A program made the translations under genes and the position numbers. From Nostoc flagelliforme FACHB-838 (GTDB taxonomy: Bacteria; Cyanobacteriota; Cyanobacteriia; Cyanobacteriales; Nostocaceae): a stretch of DNA of 51,258 nucleotides. A model generated the notes under the pieces. The model was not told the DNA's origin and searched no databases. It saw nothing but the letters and a program-made list of their open reading frames with translations. Shown here in pieces: positions 50,884-51,258 of this stretch. Every line of letters starts with the position of its first letter. The first letter of the stretch is position 1. The stretch covers positions 1 to 51,258 of the forward strand of contig NZ_JACJSI010000046.1 in NCBI RefSeq assembly GCF_014698065.1, given 5' to 3'.

Positions 50884-51258
50884 GATCGCACAATATCAAG
50901 AGCTTTAAAAAAAATTGGGTTCACACGGAAAAAAAAACTTATGGCTATCAAGAAAGATCGGAAGTTAAACGACAAGAATTTCGAGAAGAGATCCAGAAGT
51001 ATCAACAAGAGTCAATCGTCTATATAGATGAGGCTGGAATGGATAATAGAGATGATTATGGCTATGGTTGGAACGAAAAAGGAAAGCGATTTCATGCACT
51101 CAAAAGTGGGAAAAGACAAGGACGAGTCAATATGATAGCCGCCTACTGTAATGGGCAGTTATTTGCTCCGTTTACTGTTGAAGGTACTTGTAACAGAAAT
51201 GTTATTGAAACTTGGCTTGAAACCTGTTTAATCCCCACACTAAAACCTGGACAAATAG
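50884..51258 (+). mobile_element. IS630-family transposase, 5'-truncated, continues past the window end
   Basis: Plus frame DRTISRALKKIGFTRKKKTY, GYQERSEVKRQEFREEIQKY, ESIVYIDEAGMDNRDDYGYG (first catalytic Asp in YIDEAG), GWNEKGKRFHALKSGKRQGR, VNMIAAYCNGQLFAPFTVEG and onward. This is the DDE_3 domain of IS630 elements. The N-terminal helix-turn-helix half is missing, replaced by the hydrolase fragment, so at least the 5' end is disrupted. Confidence 0.85.

Overview
The window comes from a filamentous, Nostoc-type cyanobacterium. Evidence: dense GCGATCGC (HIP1) octamers inside and between genes, a CrtO-type beta-carotene ketolase, the variable chain of ferredoxin-thioredoxin reductase, a lumenal-type pentapeptide protein, SLH proteins, Uma2 nucleases, STAND/WD40 proteins, and many short dispersed repeats of the kind Nostocales carry. 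No rRNA, tRNA or CRISPR array was recognised.

Layout. 0.1-5 kb: a 5'-truncated GNAT remnant, an SLH/fasciclin envelope protein, an O-methyltransferase, a small lipoprotein and a membrane/coiled-coil protein. 5.2-10.2 kb (minus): the glycine cleavage genes gcvT, gcvH and gcvP. 10.3-17.4 kb: a pentapeptide protein, a 21-bp minisatellite, then a STAND-like island (P-loop NTPase, 14-repeat WD40 partner, Uma2 nuclease, second paralogous NTPase with repeats inserted in frame). 17.4-29.1 kb (mostly minus): an RmlD-like reductase, TPR lipoprotein, crtO, a DUF2993 protein, ftrV (plus), a YdcF-like protein, a kinase-type protein, rplY and purA. 29.1-31.4 kb: gene-poor, with a MITE-like element and a dead DUF4198/PEP-CTERM gene. 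31.4-39.3 kb (plus): an orphan CHASE3/PAS histidine kinase, a phosphodiester glycosidase-like protein, adenosine deaminase and mutL.

The most striking region is 39.3-46.3 kb. A remnant of cas12k (minus, 39299-39916, internal TAG) and a remnant of tnsB (minus, 45797-46260, internal deletion) bracket a complete-looking type I restriction-modification operon on the plus strand: hsdM, hsdS, hsdR and an M48-type metallopeptidase. I read this as the fossil of a type V-K CRISPR-associated transposon (CAST) with the R-M operon as cargo; tnsC, tniQ, the CRISPR array, tracrRNA and ends are not visible. The cargo is also decaying: hsdS has an in-frame stop and has lost most of its second recognition domain, and hsdR lacks the N-terminal nuclease domain and has an altered Walker A motif.

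46.4-51.3 kb is a gene graveyard around three intact genes (thioredoxin-reductase-like flavoprotein, membrane protein, SDR). Fragments of a GNAT, two MDR quinone oxidoreductases, RidA and an alpha/beta hydrolase are present, and an IS630-type transposase piece runs off the window end.

All calls come from reading the sequence and recalling protein families; no database search was run.
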